DNA of 64,000 nucleotides, from contig VTPC01003810.1 of NCBI GenBank assembly GCA_011009095.1, positions 54,054 through 118,053 of the forward strand, in the 5' to 3' direction. Shown here in pieces: positions 1-11,764 of this stretch. The first letter of the stretch is position 1; every line of letters starts with the position of its first letter. A program made the position numbers and the translations under genes. Source of the DNA: Ignelater luminosus. Taxonomy: Eukaryota; Arthropoda; Insecta; Coleoptera; Elateridae. The notes beneath the pieces are model-generated. The model was not told the DNA's origin and ran no database searches. It saw only the letters and a list, made by a program, of their open reading frames with translations.

Positions 1-900
1 CCTACTTATACTTGTATTTAATTTAATTTGTCTTGTTTATTTTGTATTGTTGAAATATTAAATTGGTGATAATAGCTTCTCAATGTCTGTTTTGGTCATC
101 GTCACCTCTGGGATAGTCAATATATGCAACTCTTCATACGTTCTTTGTATATTCAAAATAGTATAGGTTATCACTGATAACTAAATGCCCGGTTTCTGAA
201 AGCAATTTATATCAAACTGATAAAGTTATGAATTCTATAAATCGCCAGAGTTGTTTCTCAAACGCTATGTACGTAGTATTTATGGAACCGACATCAGCTT
301 TACAAGTTACCGTAGCAAGTTGGTACGATAAGTTATATAGCGCCGGCGCATTCTACAGCACTTGGGGTTTCGTACGACTTTTTTTGATTACCGATTGCTA
401 ACAGCAGGTTATGTTTAAGATAAAAGTGCCGGTATAGAATGACCGTGTTGTTAGAAATTGTGCAAATATAAAATTGTTTTAATTTTTTTAAACATTTTTT
501 GTTTTTCTACCGTTGCAAGTGCAGTAGCCACCTATCGGTTTTTCTCGTAACGAAGTTACTAAGACTTTTACAAATTATAAGACTGTTAATATAAGAATTA
601 TAATTTATGTACGAATTTATTCTTGTTTATCCGTATGTTGTATACACCGGTCGGCTTATCCGCTCACCCAGGTGGTGCCGATGGATAACGCCGGCAAATA
701 TTTGTAATGTTTGTTATTCATATATTAATATTTAAGTTATAAAATGAATTAAAAATTGAATATCCGAATATGAAATCGCTAGTACTTTTAAAATTTTAAT
801 CAGAAAAAGGTTTAATTTGGAATTAAACAGTTTATTTTACAGACCGAATTATAAATTGTATTCCGTTACTAAATTAACTAAAGTCCAATTATAATATCTT
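1..900. other. AT-rich non-coding DNA, no gene seen
   Basis: No reading frame of note, no tRNA-like fold and no recognisable mobile-element ends. Part of the right side (from about 640) may belong to the U3 portion of the LTR-like unit that follows, but I could not fix its left border. Confidence 0.5.
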
Positions 901-1013
901 TAATCGCTTCATTAGCGGAGCGAACCGAGCATATATACCCCCATTAGACCGTTTTGCCTCACGCAAGGGCATTCCCAATACAAGCGCTTGCTAGCGTGGG
1001 GAGACCGACCGGA

Positions 1014-1020
1014 TATAAAA
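1014..1020 (+). promoter_or_regulatory. TATA box of the LTR-like unit
   Basis: TATAAAA sits in a locally GC-rich context, about 25-30 bases before a plausible initiation site (AAGTTGAATAG) near 1045. It is the best core-promoter candidate on the left side of the window. Confidence 0.4.
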
Positions 1021-1866
1021 GCAAACGTCGGATGCACCAAAGTTGAATAGTAAGCAGCAGACTCCAACGACAACTCAACAGTCCGCCAACGTTGTTATTT
1101 GAGCCCGAGGCTCCCCGAAGACAACCACTCCACTTCTGCTAAAATTCAACTTCCGTCCGTTACCTACGGACAACCCCCTTCCTTTCCCATCCTTTTTCCT
1201 TCCAAATCCTCCCGCAGCGCGAACTGCGGGAAGTTGTGGTTCTGAGAAAAACTGTTTTACTTCCACTTCAACCTCCATCTACTTCTATATCAAATCAAAC
1301 CAACAATTCATACCTCCAAACATCAATTTCCACCAAATCATAATTCCCAGCAACAACAATCCACCAAAGGCCAAATTCCAACAACTAATCTCTAAACCCT
1401 CGTGTTCCACTAGCACCCGTCTGAACTCTACCATCATCTCGTCATCCACCGTCGTCGTCCACACCATTAAAACATCAAAAACTCAAGATCACCGCAACGC
1501 CAACGAGACCATCTTTAAGAAATCCACGCGCCTCCCACGCTTACTTTATTGCCTTGCTAATGCCGTCTTAAGAATAACATTCAACAAATAAAACTTGGAT
1601 TACTGTACATATCCATCGAGCATCTCCACACCTGCTTCAATACCACCAGACGAGCTCCGTGATCAGCTCCCCACTCCACTAACTTCCATTTTGACTTCAG
1701 GCTTGAGAGACGCAACGGCACCTTGCGATAATTTACGCAAAGAGTTAGTTAATGTTGCAGTTGCAGTGTCTACAACTCCAACGCCGACCGAACACTAGTA
1801 AGTAAACCGAACAAGTAAAGAGGTGCCGTCTCCTGGTTTACTGTTCTCTTTTTCCTTCCGATACCG

Positions 1867-1886
1867 CTCTCTCTCTCTCTCTCTCT
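1867..1886 (+). repeat. (CT)n microsatellite
   Basis: About ten uninterrupted CT units lie inside the LTR-like unit. Confidence 0.9.
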
Positions 1887-2338
1887 AATTCCGCCCCTAC
1901 TTGCGGTTGTATTGCCGGTGCGGCGGTCGATCCGACGCATCACTGCTGGGTAACTCCGCATCCGTTTCCTTAGTATTCCCGGCTCACCACCACAGAGCAC
2001 CTGACCCGACTAAACTTATATCCGACCCTGTATAACCGCACGCCGCCGCCGCTCGCTTACTGCACTGCCTGCGATAACGACCCCAGAATTGGTTGTAGTA
2101 GCTAGGTATTGGCTTGTATCCTGCTTGTATATTGCATGTTTGTATAATTTTTGTAATAACTGCTTGCTTTAATAGATTATTTTGGCTTGGTCGGTGTTTC
2201 CTTTATATATTGAGCTCTCCGAGTTTCTCTTTCAGCCGTCGACCCTTGGAGTCACCAAGTCTCCATTGCAGCTGCCCGGTGAGCCCTCACCTGACAGCCT
2301 CAAGGGCGAGGTGGGGGAGTAAGCCCCCTTACAAAATC

Positions 2339-2357
2339 TGGCGCCCGAGCATCGACC
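2339..2357 (+). other. Primer-binding-site-like motif
   Basis: TGGCGCCCGAGC follows the LTR-like end by five bases. TGGCGCCC is how primer-binding sites complementary to the CCA end of tRNA-Lys begin in many retroelements. Only about the first 8-10 bases fit, and the rest does not continue the match, so this is suggestive only. Confidence 0.4.
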
Positions 2358-2409
2358 GACCGAGCATCGGAAAGAAAGCGTCACAACTACTTAAGAAACT
2401 GATATATAT

Positions 2410-4180
2410 CAAGTAGAGTACAGTATTTTGAAAAACACTTAAGAAGTTTATCAGTTCCATAAGGACTAAAGACTAAATTGAATAACTTTACATATTTCTT
2501 CATTTAAATCTGCTATATTTTGCAAATTATCAACTACCAGAGGTTTCTTTAATGGTTGTGACCAATGTTTGGCGGTTTTAGGCGGTCAAATTTAATACTA
2601 TTGCACATGTAAAATAAATGCACGCGTATTAACCCACCTGCTTTCCTGACGGTGTGAACAACGTGAGTAGGGAATTAGTGGAACTCAAAAACCTAAAACT
2701 CCTAATCTGTCATTAGAAAACTCGAAGTTTCTATCAAAAACCTTTCTTGTGTAGAATAGGTAGGTGTTCAGGCGTTTCTCATTTTTCTATCAACGCATTA
2801 AGTAAATTGTTTCCAGGTAAAAAAAAGGATGAGAACGGTATACAGAAAAGATACTTGATTTAACATTTAATTGTATATGCCACTCGGGGTAGTTCAGTTG
2901 CAGTTCTACATGGGTATCTACTACTAATCCCGTTTCCATTTCTTTCTTTTTAACTTCGGAAGATATCATTTATAACTGAAGTACTATATAGCTTTCTAAA
3001 GAAGTTAAATTTGCAGTCCTGATTGTCAGTAATCTAATTTAGTGAAATATTATAGAACTGTGATTTTATAAGATATCTACAATATTTAACTGAAGTGTCG
3101 TCTCTATAAGCATAGTTTTAAACTTAAGTATTATTTGTAAAAGCTTCCTATTACGGATAGTTGGTACAACATTACTGTAGTTGCGCCGTAATTAGTTTAA
3201 CTGAATTCACTAGATCGAAGTTCAGTTGTTCTAGAGGATATGTTGGCGGGTATTAAGTGATAAACTTAATTACTTAAGCTATTACATTACAGAATACCAT
3301 ATAATACCCTAATCCCCTAAGCACGATTAACCCAACTGTTTATAAATTTCACCACAGTAAATCTTTATTACTAAAGCGTGAATTTCTAGACCCTGAAAAC
3401 TTAAAAAATTGGTAGTTGCTTACATGAGTAGAAAGAATACTTAAAATTATAACGCTCAATAAGAAAGAAGCGAAAGGAAGAAATAGTACCCCCAACCATC
3501 TAAACTTCCACTGTGTAGCGTTAACACAATGCAAGTCCAGCTAGTGGTCACTTGAAGACCAGGCTAAGCCACAGAATATTTACAAAGCTTACAAATAAAT
3601 GGTAACACTATGTCATCAAAAAATTTTTTAAAAAAATACAATAGGTATAAAAACCCGACAAAGTCAGTAAAAGTTAAAAATCGAAAAAAAGTCAACTCAA
3701 GGTTATAACAAAATCAAGATCATTAAATGTCTCTCAAGGTACACCCTATAAACAGAAACTTTGCTCTCCAACCTACCCAAAGCGTACCAGAGATCCAGTG
3801 AACGAAACACATATTAGCCTAAAGACAACACTAAGCACACAGCAATTAGAGTCATCACAAGAGGGCACTCTGCACCTTTCGAGATCAGTACATTATGTTA
3901 TTCCCCCTAATCACTAAACACTCAGAACCTATCATTCAGACTTCAAAAGCATAAACTCATCAAAGATGACAAAATAATAAACTAAAGAAATTTAGAAATA
4001 TAGCACAATTGATCCCTGCAAATCGATTAAAGATCAAAATATTCACTTAATTGAAGTAACAGAGAGAAAATTACCCCATATTTGAAAACTTGGAAGACTC
4101 GGCCCAGAAATTCAGGAGAGAGTCAACCAACCCTAGCCTTACCAGCAAACGAAGGGATTTTAATAAATAAGTACCGAAAT
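2410..4180. other. AT-rich non-coding stretch
   Basis: There is no convincing gene. From about 3600 the plus strand turns markedly A-rich, as in decayed retroelement internal DNA, but no protein motif could be recognised in any frame. Confidence 0.45.
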
Positions 4181-4189
4181 GCAATATCA

Positions 4190-4575
4190 AGAGTAATGCT
4201 CATTTAACACGACGAGCAAATTGGTTAATCGAAGTCGAAAATATTCAGACAGCATACTGAGCTATCAAATGAGCCAAAGTCAAAAATGCTCATTTACAGA
4301 GGCGAACAGACCGAAGATCACTAAGAGACCCTGGACAGTGATGAAAGTACTCATTAAGCGGCCTACTAAAAATCACCCGACCAACCTTCCACAATTAATA
4401 AAAGTAATTACGTAGTAAAAGATCCAGAAAGAACAAAGATGAAGATGACCGTAGAATGGCCCACCAAAAACGCGCAAAATAAAAGTATTTATTCACCATA
4501 AGGTGAAAACAGACCCTGGGTAATGATAAAAGTACCCATTAAGTGGCCTACCAAAAAGTCGCCCAAAAATCCACA
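4190..4575 (+). repeat. Degenerate tandem repeat, period about 183 bp
   Basis: The block at 4328-4372 (GACCCTGG...AAGTACTCATTAAGCGGCCTAC) recurs with a few changes at 4511-4555, and shorter related pieces (TGCTCATTTA, TGGCCCACCAAAAA) lie at about 4196, 4286 and 4460. The A-rich strand bias and the multiple degenerate copies suggest an old minisatellite or the duplicated leader of a retroelement. No coding role is seen. Confidence 0.6.
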
Positions 4576-7306
4576 AGATCCTGTTTCTTTACAAAGGATA
4601 ATTTAAATTAGAAAAACTTAAAAATACGGAATTCCTAATTTATTATAACCAATAAGCGTACCAAATATTAAATTTAATAATAATTTACGAAAAGATATGA
4701 ACTTGCAGTGTTTGTATAATTCTTATACCAATCCACAATAATAAAATCTTGGCGGGATTTTTTAAAAAAACTTAAGTAGTTATATTATGAAAAGTAACGA
4801 ACCGTTACAAAATACCCACTCAATAGGTTGGTGCTTTTCATTTCATCCTTTTATAAGATATCTTAGTTGACAGAATTAAAAACGAAAATAATCATCTGAT
4901 TGATGATCTCAACAAGACCAAAAAGTCTTATCGGTTCGAAAATCTTAACAAGAAAACTCAGAAGCCCAACTTAAAAATCTTCACTTGATGATAATATTTT
5001 AAAATTATAATTATTTGAATTATGGGTAAAATCATAGGGGTGGTATTGCGCTTAACAGCAAACTAGTATAGCCTATTTAATGGAAAGATGGCTCTTTGTC
5101 TAGTCACAATGACTGTAAAAACCTAATTGCTCCAAAAAAGTTTTTATAAAAGCCGAAGTATCTCCAAAAACCTGCTAAAGGCTTGAAAAATCTAATACAA
5201 TTTAATAAAACCCGATTTCTGGACCTGACAGCTCAGACATGGGGCATAAAAACCTCCAGCATGTGGGTATTAGTCTGCTATGATGTTTTGACATTGGCGT
5301 GCATAAGGGAAATTCCAAGTTGTGAAGGTGACGCACAGAGTGCAACAATAATGCATTTTCTATTCACACTGCCAAGTTCATACCATTGATGGTTATTGAT
5401 TATAAGAATTTGGTATATAGTAGGCACCTTGTAGTAATAATCACACAAAAACGACATAGAAAGAATTTTGGCATTTAGAGAAAGGAAAAAAAATCCTCTA
5501 TGATGGAGTGTTTCATTCAAATAATATAAAAGTAAATAAAATATAAGTTTTATCGGGTAACTTTAAAATTAGTATAATTAAATATAAAAAATTCTTCTCC
5601 AGCATGTAAAACTCAGCTAGTTAATTATTGCCTGAGAAATAGTCGAAAATTATGTTGCGACAAACGAAATATTTCATTTGTATATTTGTAATTAAAACTT
5701 GTGGATAAGACTAATTTGTTTGTATCATTTAGCATTTTGAGTTAATTTAGGGAATCATGAAAAATCTGGGTTTGTTAAATGTAAAAGCGAATTTTGAAGA
5801 CATTTTTGTTGAGGATCAGTACAGAATTGAAAAGTTGCTTTATACGTAAGATATTCCTTCAGTATGGTGTTGTGTCGTTTAATAACAAAGATATTTCCTA
5901 CATTTAGATTTATTACCTAACGGAAGGATGCAAGAAAAAAGAAAATCGCAAGAAAAAAGAAGAAGGTGCAAGAAGAAAAATACAAACGAGAAAGAGGAAA
6001 AAAAAAGGATACAATTAAAAGTTTCAGCAAATTAACTAAACGATCACCTATAAAAAGTCCTAACAAATGAAAATGATTTAATAGAGAAAGAAGACTTATA
6101 ACAATTAATAGAGCAGGAAAATTAAAAAATTCCTTAAATTTAATTGTTTGGTACATGGATTACATTAGAAAGTGAGTTTCCCTAACTTAAGCAATTTTCT
6201 CTGTACGTCTAAATATTTTACTGACTTTTATTAAGTTAAAGACAATGTAACGCAACGTTTACAAAATCTACTACAAAAGTTTCAACAGTAAATCTCTTAA
6301 TTCCTTTTACTATATGTATACTAGCACTTCATAAATGGGGATTGTTTAACTTTCCAAAGCTGTAAACTTTAGTAACGGTTATAGTATGTGTGTTAAAAGC
6401 TGAAGGACAATATGAAAAGGAAACTGAATAACGACATCTTACTTATACAGAAACTCGAGATCGCTATCTCTTAGAGTTCTGTTTGCATGAACGATAGAAA
6501 TTAGAAGGGTTTTAGGTAGCTATATTTCCGCTTATTCGGGATGTTTTAAAAAGGGAAAGGAAATAAAGTCCTCGGGAATTCAGTTCGGGAAATAAACTAA
6601 ATCATTTCTCATTTTCATTTTCCAAATTTGCGCCCGTGATGAGTTCTTCTGTAGTAATTTAAGCGGCAAGGTAATCTCTAAATTTTCCAAATTAAAAATA
6701 TGCAAATCCTCTAGAGAGAAAAAAATTAGGAAAGAGATTACAGTGGACAAAGACACGTTATGCCGTGTAATAGCTTCCGTGACTTAACGTCGAGAATATT
6801 TACATAATCGATAAACGCTAAGCTAGTAGAACAGAGAACGTTCATGTTTCGTTGATTCCGGAAAAAGTTAATTCTTATTGAAAAAGAATTATTTTATTAG
6901 AGCAAACCTTGGTTTCTCCAAATAAGTAGTTAGAACTTTTAAAAGTTTGGTATAACTTAACAAAAATAACCCACAGGTTTAGCAGGACAAATATCAATTA
7001 GCATGTACATGTATACAAGAATTATAATCACATTGACATTATCATAATTAACTAATCACGTTGTCAGCCGCCACACTTATTATATAAAATAGTTAGTGAA
7101 AGAATGTTATAAATAAAGAAAAGCTTATTAATCACAATACAACGTGGCGACAAACACGAAACTAAGGGAGCGATAAATATGTCTCTTACTTACTTAGCAT
7201 GCAGTGCGGCACGAAGAGAAGGGTGCAGAGCAGAGAATATATGGAAAAGATAAAAGAAGACATGAAGAAATGAGACGGACATATAATATATTCGACTACG
7301 TCTTAC
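4576..7306. other. AT-rich non-coding DNA, possible intron
   Basis: Nothing recognisable apart from homopurine stretches near 5935-6010. If the exon at 7307-7398 is real, this side is its downstream intron on the minus strand. Confidence 0.45.
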
Positions 7307-7398
7307 CACCAGACATCTCGGGTTCTCCTAATTCGACGTAAAACAATACGTCTTTTTCATAACTATCTTCTTCGATGATTGTTAATTGGATGGATTGT
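7307..7398 (-). CDS. Probable internal exon of a Na+/Ca2+ exchanger (Calx-beta domain)
   Basis: On the minus strand a strong acceptor (pyrimidine tract then TTTTTTCAG) at 7399-7407 opens a 92-base block that closes at a GTAAGA donor (7301-7306). Read in phase 2, it gives 30 codons without a stop and ends one base into a codon. The peptide contains the run YEKDVLFYVELGEP preceded by an acidic IIEEDS. This is the typical end of a calcium-binding Calx-beta domain as found in NCX/CALX exchangers, where an E-Y-E-K...F...E-GEP pattern forms a beta strand next to the calcium site. These exchangers are plasma-membrane antiporters that move sodium in and calcium out, and this domain is their cytosolic calcium sensor. 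No second exon was found in the window, which fits large introns. The exon call rests on splice signals plus motif. Other Calx-beta proteins are possible, but the GEP ending favours the exchanger family. Confidence 0.6.
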
Positions 7399-7407
7399 CT
7401 GAAAAAA

Positions 7408-8387
7408 GAAAACAAAAATAGGTTAATGTACAATTCCGTAAATATTAAAACTTGCAAAATTACATTTTCTTTGTAAAAGATAAACGTGAGGTTACGTAAT
7501 ATTATTTATTAACATTAGGTATTAGCAAAAGTCACCGTACCAGCTTCAGTGCGCTCTGCTGGAGGCACATGATTGATATTTACACCATAAGCGATGTATT
7601 ATTTTGATGCACAACTTAATAAATATGTATCTCAGAATAAATCAGGGTAAATTCAATTTGAGGCTGACAACAATGCTTAAAGAGAAAGGCGGGCAATTAA
7701 ATTTATAACAATTTTAGTCATTACATAATATTATGCATGCTATATATTCAAAATCGGGTAATATCAACACCCAACAAGTTAAAATCAACATTAACTTCTA
7801 AACAAGGATGAAGTCCAAAAACTTCAAAACTAGTCGGTTGATTAAAAATATATTAAATTCCTTCAAAGGGTTTAGTTGTTTTGCGGTTACTGGTCAAGGA
7901 TGTTTGATGTTTCAAAAATTAAATTGTATTCGACTTGGAAATTCTAATATTTGAGCTCAAGAAGAAGAATGATGCCTTAACTTAAAATTCTGCAAACAAA
8001 CCAAGAAAGACTGCTGGTTTGGTGGGTTTGGTAGTCTGTCTTCGGCTATTTCTAACAAACCACTTCTTTTAAATGCGACTTATTTAGTCATGAAATAGCG
8101 ACATTTCGATTTCTCAAGAAAACTTCTTCTTTGAACATTCTTCAAATAGAATTTCTACAAACAACAATAACATTAGTATAAATCAGTGACCTTGCTTAGC
8201 CGATCTCGATCATTTAATATTTCTGGCAATTAACAACTTTTTGTGATTAATTCACAAACGATTTTAATTTCGAAAAATAGGCAACACACACTACACACTA
8301 CTATAAGTTTACGTTTGAAACAAAACAGAGGACTAAAACAAGAAAATGTTCAAGTTTTATTTTAAAAACTTCATGGCCAAATTACTA
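7408..8387. other. AT-rich non-coding DNA, possible intron
   Basis: This would be the intron upstream of the minus-strand exon. A small open patch at about 7533-7580 on the minus strand has a weak acceptor-like CTCCAG but no recognisable protein. Nothing else is supported. Confidence 0.4.
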
Positions 8388-8774
8388 ATAGTGTGGTTCA
8401 CAAGTTCCATTTTGGCTATTTTTTGCCTGACTTCACCAAAAATTATGATCGAGGTGTCATTCGATTCGGAATGGCATTTAGAGACTTTTCGAACATTTCG
8501 AAGTCCCGCGCAAGAAAGTTGCAAAAGTTATAAACAAATTTGTAAAAAAAGAGGGTTTCGTTTTTTGCAAATATCTCGGAGAATATTGCAAATATCCGAA
8601 ATCGAAAAAAGATCTTTAAAGACTAGGAAATTTTCTACAAGAAAGTCCTAACTCCCAGAATTGTACCACCAATATTTATAATTTTAATTTAGAGGTGAAA
8701 ATATGGCTAAAAACGCGTGATCTGGCCGCCGCGCGCGCCGCTTGGTTTGCTCTCTTTAACAAAAAAAATTATTT

Positions 8775-9280
8775 TTGCCTATTAAATATAAATATTAAGG
8801 AATAAAAAAGTTCAGGTATCATTGGGATACATGAATGAACAATAATCCATCGGAAGAAAATCTTTCCCACAATTTGTTTATTAGTTATACTTTTGTTAAC
8901 TAAAGAAATTTTAACAATTTTTGATTTTTTATAAAAAAGTGGAGATTGACAATTTTTTAATAAACAAATTGTGGNNNNNNNNNNNNNNNNNNNNNNNNNN
9001 NNNNNNNNNNNNNNNNNNNNNNNNNNNNNNNNNNNNNNNNNNNNNNNNNNNNNNNNNNNNNNNNNNNNNNNNNNTTTTTTTTGCTTATTAAATATAAATA
9101 TTAAGGAATAAAAAACTTCAGGTATCATTGGGATACATGAATGAACAATAATCCATCGGAAAAAAATCTTTCCCACAATTTGTTTATTAGTTATGCTTTT
9201 GTTAACTAAAGAAATTTTAACAATTTTTGATTGTTTATAAAAAAGTGGAGATTGACAATTTTTTAATAAACAAATTGTGG
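8775..9280 (+). repeat. Near-identical copies on both sides of the gap
   Basis: About 200 bases ending at the gap (8775-8974) and about 205 bases starting at its other side (9074-9278) are nearly the same, with about five differences. Either there is a true tandem duplication, or the two contigs overlap and the gap is an artefact of the palindrome. Confidence 0.85.
8975..9074. other. Assembly gap (100 N)
   Basis: Exactly 100 N, the usual placeholder for a gap of unknown size. Confidence 1.
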
Positions 9281-9763
9281 GAAAAATCTTTTTCCGATGG
9301 ATTATTGTTCATTCATGTATCCCAATAATACCTGAATTTTCTTATTCTTTAATATTTATATTTAATAGGTAAAAAAAATTTTTTTTTTGTTAAAGAGAGC
9401 AAACTAAGCGGCGCGCGCAGCGGCCAGATCACGCGTTTTTAGTCCTATTTTCACCTCTAAATTAAAATTATAAATATTGATGGTACAATTCCGGCAGTTA
9501 AAACGTTTTTGTAGGAAATTTCCTGCTCTTTAAGGATCTTTTTTTTGATTTCGGATATTTGCAATATTCTCCGAGATATTTGTAAAAAACGAAACCCCCC
9601 TTTTTTTAGAATTTATTTATAACTTTTGCAATTTTTTTGCGCGGGACTTCGAAATGATCGAAAAGTTTCTAAATGCCATTTCGAATCGAATAACACCTCG
9701 ATCATAATTTTTGGTGAAGTCAGGCAAAAAATAGTCAAAATGGAACTTGTGAACCACACTATA

Positions 9764-11764
9764 ATGTCAATAGTATGTGATCTGTGTTTTGTATTTTTGA
9801 AAACTGATGCCAAAATTGGTTTTTCAGCGCTTCAGGAGATCTGTGGTAGTAGATTGGCTTGAAAATACTAACCAATTCAATAATATTGAGTAGATCAAAA
9901 AGCCTAACTCAAACTTGCGACACAGGAATTCGCTTCCAGGTTTATCATTACTTTTTTTCTCAAAAATTTAATTTGAAGCGACTTGCTATCCAGATTCAGT
10001 GTAGGTATATCAGATTGCCACTCTATTAGGATGCTTTTTTATATACATATAAAACATTTATCGGTAAAGGAAGAATTGTCTTGGTGTAAGTCCTCCGGTA
10101 AGTGCCCCGCTTGAGATTCTTAGAAAATTTATGTAATAAGCAGCGTGATAGGAGAAAATATGAAAACATCTTTTAAATTCATTAGAATATAATGTTCAAT
10201 ACCTAGAATCAAATCTAATAAAAAATTAAAACGTCCTTAACGTTTTCAGCTTTACACTGTTTGTTACAAGTTCCTGGATAGAACGTCTATCCCCATACTC
10301 TTCAAAAGACTAGATATTTACCATTCTATTTGGTCCAAATGACGAGCCTTGTAGGTGGACAAAAATAAAAAACACAACTTTTAAAACTTGCTCCAATAAG
10401 AAATGTAAACTGTTCTTTTAAATCGAAATCATCGAAAACTGGAAATTATTCACACTCATATTTTTGTAAAATTGTACCCCGAACCGATAATACCCGTTGA
10501 TTCTGTTGTAATAACGTCTTAATCGAGTTCCAAGTACCATACTTGCATACCGTCATCTTTAAGAGTATTCTACAAAATTATCATTTCGCAACCTGAATCC
10601 TTCCAGCAGAAGTGCCTACAAATATTTTTTTCTCTTGGATTTGTTTTAGGTAAAATAATATTGCCTCATAAACTTTGCTATATGAACTTTGAATATCAAT
10701 TAGTTTTAATTAGTTGTAGAATTCTCTAGACTAGCCTCCGTGCTCTAGTTGATTTTCTTGTATTGAAAAATAATTTAAAATAATGCTAACAAAAAATCTC
10801 AACCCTCTACAGCCATATCAGTTATTTTCTAAATTTTATTGGCGTTTTAAAGAAGATTTAATAAGCTTGTCTAAAATACTAGAATAGCTCCCGATTAAGT
10901 GTTTTTAGGGATATTGTTCTAAGTGCAAGAATTATAAGATGTCTTAGACGATTATTTACGACCCAAAATTGTTTTTCGAAATCCATTGAAGAAAGTAGGA
11001 ATTTATTAGTCTGCCAACACAGAAAAGCTGATGTTTAAGCATTCTATAATAAACTGGTCGAAACAAAGAAGCACTACTACCCTGAAAACAATGACATTAT
11101 GAAGACCTCAGCAGAAGTAAATTGCAATCTTGAATTAATCACACTAACTTATCGTTTAATGCATGCTGAGTACAAGCAAATATAAAAAATATGCAAAATG
11201 CAGTACAAACTTTAAATCGGGTTGCGATACAATATCTGGACAAAGAACGGATAAAACAAGACTTCATGATGAAAGAGAGAAAATACATCACAATACTTTG
11301 CTGTTTGCTATTTCACTTGTTGTCAATCACAATAAATGACCAATAACTAACTATAGCAAAATCCACGCCATTCCTCGACGCCATATTGCTGTCCTAATAA
11401 ATTATTTTTCAAAGAACCATCAAAACTGATTCGTTAGAAATCCGCAAAATGGAAAACTAAACTAAAGAACTTACTCCGAGTGAAATGAGATTATAACGGC
11501 CAAGCAAGCGTTCTTTCTGAATGATTAAACTAAACTTGCTAACTATGAGACTCAAAACAAACACAAACACTAATTAACAAATTGAAACCTTTTTCTGCTT
11601 CCTAGTTACAAATAGGTGATCTTAAATCACTTTTTCATGCTGAATCCAAATCTGCTTTTGGTTTGTCCCTAGCACGTATAGTTTCCCAAAAAAACATGAT
11701 TTTGTTTCGAAATAAAATGCTAAAGTATTTAGATGCATTTTATATAACAAAATCTACATAAAAC
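9764..11764. other. AT-rich non-coding stretch
   Basis: No gene, no clear repeat ends and no RNA-like fold could be recognised. Confidence 0.5.

Larger units (their letters stand above)
900..2338 (+). mobile_element. LTR-like unit of a retrotransposon (left border not fixed)
   Basis: The block is more GC-rich than its surroundings. It has the parts of a retrotransposon LTR in order: a TATAAAA box at 1014-1020, a likely start of transcription about 25-30 bases later near 1045, an AATAAA signal near 1584, a CT microsatellite at 1867-1886, and a terminal stretch with a short GGGGG/CCCCC hairpin just before a CTTACA end at about 2333. Five bases after that end comes a primer-binding-site-like TGGCGCCC. 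No matching second LTR was found in the window and no gag or pol reading frame follows, so this is a solo or orphan LTR, or one whose partner lies outside. The short open frames inside it look accidental. That it is an LTR is inference from layout, not from a match to a known family. Confidence 0.5.
8388..9763. repeat. Large inverted repeat (foldback element) interrupted by an assembly gap
   Basis: The left arm 8388-8882 is matched, reversed and complemented, by 9264-9763 at roughly 85-90 percent by eye. Matched landmarks include AAGTTCCATTTTG at the outer ends, a GC-rich core (CTGGCCGC...GCGCGC) at about 8720-8745 and 9403-9425, and CCCACAATTTGTTTATT at the inner ends. Between the arms lies a loop of roughly 90 bases. 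The layout fits a foldback or long-TIR MITE. Reading frames on each arm translate to similar peptides only because the DNA is repeated; no known protein is encoded. No clear target-site duplication was seen. Confidence 0.8.

Noticed and set aside
3349..3534. Short hydrophobic minus-strand frame that could be a membrane peptide
   Set aside because: Low-complexity AT-rich DNA with no splice or family evidence.
8346..8651. 101-codon open frame whose product resembles the frame on the opposite arm (9613-9813, minus)
   Set aside because: The similarity comes from the inverted DNA repeat. Each frame is broken in the other copy and no protein family fits.
8769..9176. 135-codon frame on the minus strand
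   Set aside because: It reads through the 100 N and is the same repeat twice.
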